64,000 nucleotides of DNA from Thecamonas trahens ATCC 50062 (taxonomy: Eukaryota > Apusozoa > Apusomonadida > Apusomonadidae): positions 98,321-162,320 of the forward strand of contig NW_013657641.1 in NCBI RefSeq assembly GCF_000142905.1, given 5' to 3'. A program made the translations under genes and the position numbers. This document shows positions 60,823 to 64,000 of this stretch, piece by piece. Below the pieces are notes generated by a model that saw only the letters and a list, made by a program, of their open reading frames with translations, did no database searches and was not told the DNA's origin. The stretch's first letter is position 1; every line of letters starts with the position of its first letter.

Positions 60823-62490
60823 ATGAACTCGGTCCGCACTCTCGTGGTGCTTGCTCTGGCCTGCCTGCTGCTGGCCAGCGTGGCAGACGCCGTCGCTTCG
60901 GCCGGTTCGTGTTCTTCCGAACGCCGCTGCTCTGATGACTCCGACTGCGATACGAGTCGCAGTGACAGATGCTGCAACGGTACGTAGCCGTGCTTGCGGT
61001 GAGCAACGGCTGGTCGGCGTTGCGATCAGGCGGCTTGCCGCCACGAAGAACACACGCCCAGCCCTCCCCCAGGCGTACCCCCTCCCCCTCCGCGCCCGCT
61101 CCCTCCCCCTCCGCGCCCGCTCCCCCCCCTCCGTTCTTCCCGCCACCGCAGCACCTTGCGCGCCAGCTCCTGTTCTCGCTCGGTGTTCTGCGGCCTTTTT
61201 CTGATGCTTGGCAAAAGTTGCCGGCCGCGTGGGAGCGCCGTCGCAGCCGTCGCAACCTTGCCGGCTCTTTGCCATGCCGGTGCCCGCCATGGACGAGCCC
61301 ACTCACAGCAGTTTCAATGCAACACGGGCGGTGATGGGACAGGCCGGTGTGTGGCGGAAGATCAGTTCGACCTCAACCTTGGCTCGCTCTGCGATGACAA
61401 CGGCGATGATTGCCGCGGAAAGTGCCGGTCGTCGCTTGCGTGCAGGTCCCAGCGGTGCGAGCGGTGGCGGGGCTTGGCTGGGCCCGGGTGCATCTGCGAC
61501 AATTCGTTGACCAGCGGGTGCAGCAACCCGTACACGTACTGCGACTTTATGGCAAACAGGACGGTTGTGGAGAACCGATGCGTGTGGAACAATCTCCCGC
61601 CTGGAGCACCGTGCGATACAAATGCCCAGTGCCGGGGCAACTGTGAGAACAACGTGTGCGTGACCACGTCGACGTCCGGTAGCTCGTGTGCGTCGGCCTT
61701 TGACGGTACCTGCCCCAACTCCCTCGCGTGTGTGGTGGAAGAGGCGCCACCATCAGTCGCCCGGCAGTGCCTCTCGCGGCGCCCGGTCAATGGCTACTGC
61801 CGCGACCCCAGCGACTGCATCTCGGGTGTGTGCGATACCGACTCCAACTTGTGCATTGCCGCGCTGCAGCTCGAAGGCGGCGCCAACTGCACCGACAACT
61901 ACGCGTGCAAGTCGGGGCTCTGTGCAGTGGGCACCCTCGGGTACAGGACCTGCATCGACCGGCCGTACTCGGGAGGCCAGGGCTCGCCGTGTCCGTTTGG
62001 CCACACGCAGTGCCAGATGGGCTACAAGTGCGTCGGCTCACCGACCGTTGCCCGTTGCATGAACGTCCGCGGCTTGCAGTGCGTGTCAAGCACCATTTGC
62101 GGTCCTAACGCAGAGTGCAAGTGCACCGGCGGAACCCACTACGCGTGCCAGGCAGCGGACAAGCCCTCGCTCAACTGCCTCACGGAGCGCGTTGAGTACC
62201 GCAAGTTCACTGGCTCTATCTTCGCGTCGCTCGTTCGCCCGTGGCACCTCTACCCGACCGATGTCGCCGAGGCCGCCGCCAAGCTCCTTTGCTGTGAGTA
62301 CCGCCGCGGGTCGTTCAACAACAACGAGGTGAAGAACAGGTACCTCCGCGGCGACGGCCAGGTTCAGCCCGGCGCTCGCCTCAACTGCCGCGTCGACCCG
62401 CCGACGTGGGAGGAGCGCAAGACTGGCGACTACCCCGAGCGCTGCAGCCTGACCAGCGAGGTCGCGTTTGACAACATCTGGCTTTTGTGA
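60823..62490 (+). CDS. Cys-rich secreted protein B
   Basis: 434 residues from two exons: 60823-60979 (signal peptide MNSVRTLVVLALACLLLASV, then CSSERRCSDDSDCDTSRSDR, CCN plus one base, donor gtacgt) and 61343-62490 (acceptor gatgggacag). The phase is 1 and the junction reads CCN-Gly-RCVAEDQFD, matching the phase and position of the exon start in Cys-rich gene A. Dickkopf/EGF-like Cys repeats follow: CDDNGDDCRGKCRSSLACRS, CDTNAQCRGNCENNVC, DCISGVCDTDSNLC and ACKSGLCAVGTLGYRTC, and a shared C-terminal domain (AEAAAKLLCCEYRRGSF, parallel to YCCYYNAGESG in A). NRTVVEN and NCTDN are N-glycosylation sites. Unlike A, it has no hydrophobic C-terminus, so it should be fully secreted. Confidence 0.82.
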
Positions 62491-62546
62491 AGCAGAGCGC
62501 CCACATAGTGATGGCATAAACAACTCGGCAGACTTTGGCACGTCCG

Positions 62547-63584
62547 CTAGCTGGCGATGACGTCGGCGCCGCCGGCGTCGTCGTTGTCGTCGAGGCGAAC
62601 CGAGACCCGCTTGAGCAACTCGTACGACGAGAGGACCATGGTCATGGTGACTGACATGGCAAGGACGCGGGCGAGGACGCCACGGTAAAAGCCAGCGAGG
62701 CCTGCGTCACGGAACAGGGTGGCAGCCGTCTCGCGCATCGAGACTGTGGCTGCGTCCGAGAGCTGCATGTTGGTGCGGACAACGTCGATGGGGTTGGTCA
62801 ACACGGCCGCCGAGGCGCCGGCAATGGCACCGCTGAGCGGAACAACAGCCACATCGCGCCAGTGGCGCGGCCACGGATCGCCTGGTTTGAGCGGCGGCGC
62901 GGGGTCGAGGACCGTCCGCGCGAGCGCGTACACGCTCCAGATGGCGGCCGAGGTCGGGGCGTAGGTGGCGATGGACGAGAGATAGCCGCGGTAGAGGCCG
63001 CGAAGCCCGTGATCATTCACGATAGAACGCGCGACAGCAACCGGCGAGGCAGCGCGCGACTCGTCAACCATGATCCGCTGGCTGACAATGTCAATGGGAA
63101 CAACCACGGTCTGCGAGACCAGCGATGCGGCGAGGCCCGAGATCATGAAAGAGACCGGGCGGAGAAGGCTCGGGGGAATGAACGAAGCCTCATCGTTTGC
63201 GGTGAGGACAGCTTCTCTTGTAGTCTCGAGAGTGGTGACATAGATGGGCCCAACAATCATGGAGAGCGAGTTGGTGAAGAAGCCCGAGTACAGAGCCCGG
63301 AACCCTTCCCTCCGCACAATGGTGGCAAAGGCATCGGCCGTCGACTTGTAGCTGGCACCAGCTTGCATGCGGGTCTTGACCAGTTGCGCCGGATAGACCA
63401 CCAACCGGATGGTGGCAGAGCCCAGCGGCATGAGCGTGTAGAACTTGGTCAGATCGAGGTCGCGGAAGCGGAGGTTGGACATGTCCCTGCTGCCGGCCGT
63501 CGTGGTCGAGCTGGCGGCAGCCGTCGTTGTGCTGGTGCTTGCCGGTCTTGCCGACGTCGGCATGGTCATGGGCGTAGTGGCCAT
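62547..63584 (-). CDS. Mitochondrial carrier, SLC25A44-like
   Basis: 345 residues. Inner-membrane transporter; human SLC25A44 carries branched-chain amino acids into mitochondria. After a Thr/Ser/Ala-rich N-terminus, LDLTKFYTLMPLGSATIRLV matches the SLC25A44 start. Three carrier repeats are seen with signatures PAQLVKTRMQ, PIDIVSQRI and PIDVVRTNM. The first lacks the acidic residue of the PxD/ExxK/R signature, as in SLC25A44 itself. Further matches: GFRALYSGFFTNSLSMIVG, GLRGLYRGYLSSIATYAP and GLAGFYRGVLARVLAMS. Single exon; ATG 63584 is the first Met. Its stop lies 56 bases from the end of Cys-rich gene B on the other strand. Substrate inferred from subfamily. Confidence 0.88.
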   Translation of the reverse strand: MATTPMTMPTSARPASTSTTTAAASSTTTAGSRDMSNLRFRDLDLTKFYTLMPLGSATIRLVVYPAQLVKTRMQAGASYKSTADAFATIVRREGFRALYSGFFTNSLSMIVGPIYVTTLETTREAVLTANDEASFIPPSLLRPVSFMISGLAASLVSQTVVVPIDIVSQRIMVDESRAASPVAVARSIVNDHGLRGLYRGYLSSIATYAPTSAAIWSVYALARTVLDPAPPLKPGDPWPRHWRDVAVVPLSGAIAGASAAVLTNPIDVVRTNMQLSDAATVSMRETAATLFRDAGLAGFYRGVLARVLAMSVTMTMVLSSYELLKRVSVRLDDNDDAGGADVIAS

Positions 63585-64000
63585 GGTGATGAGCAGATGC
63601 TCCCGTGGGGGATAGGATATGGGTGATGGAGAGGGGTGTACGTGGGGATGTTGAGGCGCGCGGGGGGGGGGTATGTCGCTGGCGTGGTGTCTGGCGTGTG
63701 GCGTGCGCGCATGTCGCGTTCAGTTACGGCAGGTGGGCGGCAGTCGACTGCAGTTCGGTGGGGGCGGGCAGCTTTGATCAGCGGCGGGCGATGAGGGACG
63801 CCCTTTTGACCTCGACATTGCTGCGGTGGTAAATAGCTCGGTCAACCATGCGCTTCTTCTACGTTCAACTTCATCATCATCGTCACCAGCATTGTCACCA
63901 GCACCATCACTGCCACTGCAGGCTCGGGTGCAGACATGAATAGCTGCGCCCTGTGCTACCTGTCATTCGGGTAGATCTGTTTGGACATGGGTGTGAATAT
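63585..64000. other. Upstream region of the carrier gene to the window end
   Basis: 416 bases. A G run lies near 63661-63670. On the plus strand an ATG at 63849 opens a short His-rich frame made by catcatcatcgtcaccagca-type repeats, ending after about 31 codons; I do not support it as a gene. The next gene probably begins beyond the window. Confidence 0.4.

Noticed and set aside
63849-63944. Short His-rich peptide gene at the window's right end
   Set aside because: About 31 codons generated by a CAT/CAC/GTC simple repeat, with no splice evidence or homology.

Overview
This is nuclear DNA from a GC-rich, gene-dense single-celled eukaryote. The gene content is eukaryotic: a spliceosomal cyclophilin, mitochondrial complex I subunit NDUFS5, a mitochondrial carrier, major vault protein, RasGEF, RasGAP and RapGAP proteins, TBC1D5, a TKL kinase, a ubiquitin protease and a SAC phosphatase. 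Introns are few and GT-AG, several holding C/G homopolymers or minisatellites; genes alternate strands and often lie tens of bases apart. This suits a free-living amorphean flagellate; the apusomonad Thecamonas trahens is my best guess, from general impression and not from a search. Two runs of exactly 100 N (15780-15879, 44831-44930) mark a draft scaffold.

Layout: 4-hydroxyphenylpyruvate dioxygenase (+), BAR/IQ/RasGEF/cNMP protein (+), giant coiled-coil protein (-), F-box/ankyrin protein (-), enolase (-), secreted FGE-like protein (+), NDUFS5 (+, intron holds gap 1), hypothetical (+), BMT5-like rRNA methyltransferase (+), ACSF3-like acyl-CoA synthetase (+), CWC27-like cyclophilin (-), hypothetical (-), DUF4139 protein (+), macro-domain protein (-), short major vault protein (-), large GTPase (-), ubiquitin protease (+), hypothetical (-), PH/RapGAP/CNH protein (-), Cys-rich secreted protein A (-, gap 2 at its 5' side), TKL kinase (+), TBC1D5-like RabGAP (+), C2/RasGAP/PH protein (-), GT2 glycosyltransferase (-), SAC phosphoinositide phosphatase (-), giant TPR protein (-), Cys-rich secreted protein B (+), SLC25A44-like carrier (-).

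Themes: four proteins act on small GTPases (RasGEF, RapGAP, RasGAP, RabGAP), with a kinase and a phosphoinositide phosphatase close by. Tyrosine degradation, glycolysis, malonyl-CoA activation, complex I and a branched-chain amino-acid carrier supply metabolism. Vault protein, macro-domain protein and large GTPase sit side by side.

A striking technical pattern: twelve coding breaks in nine genes all have the same sign. One base is missing, nearly always within a short run of one base, and restoring it reconnects a recognisable protein. I read these as consensus under-calls in the draft, not pseudogenes; gene spans below ignore them. Coordinates of inferred splice sites may be off by a base.
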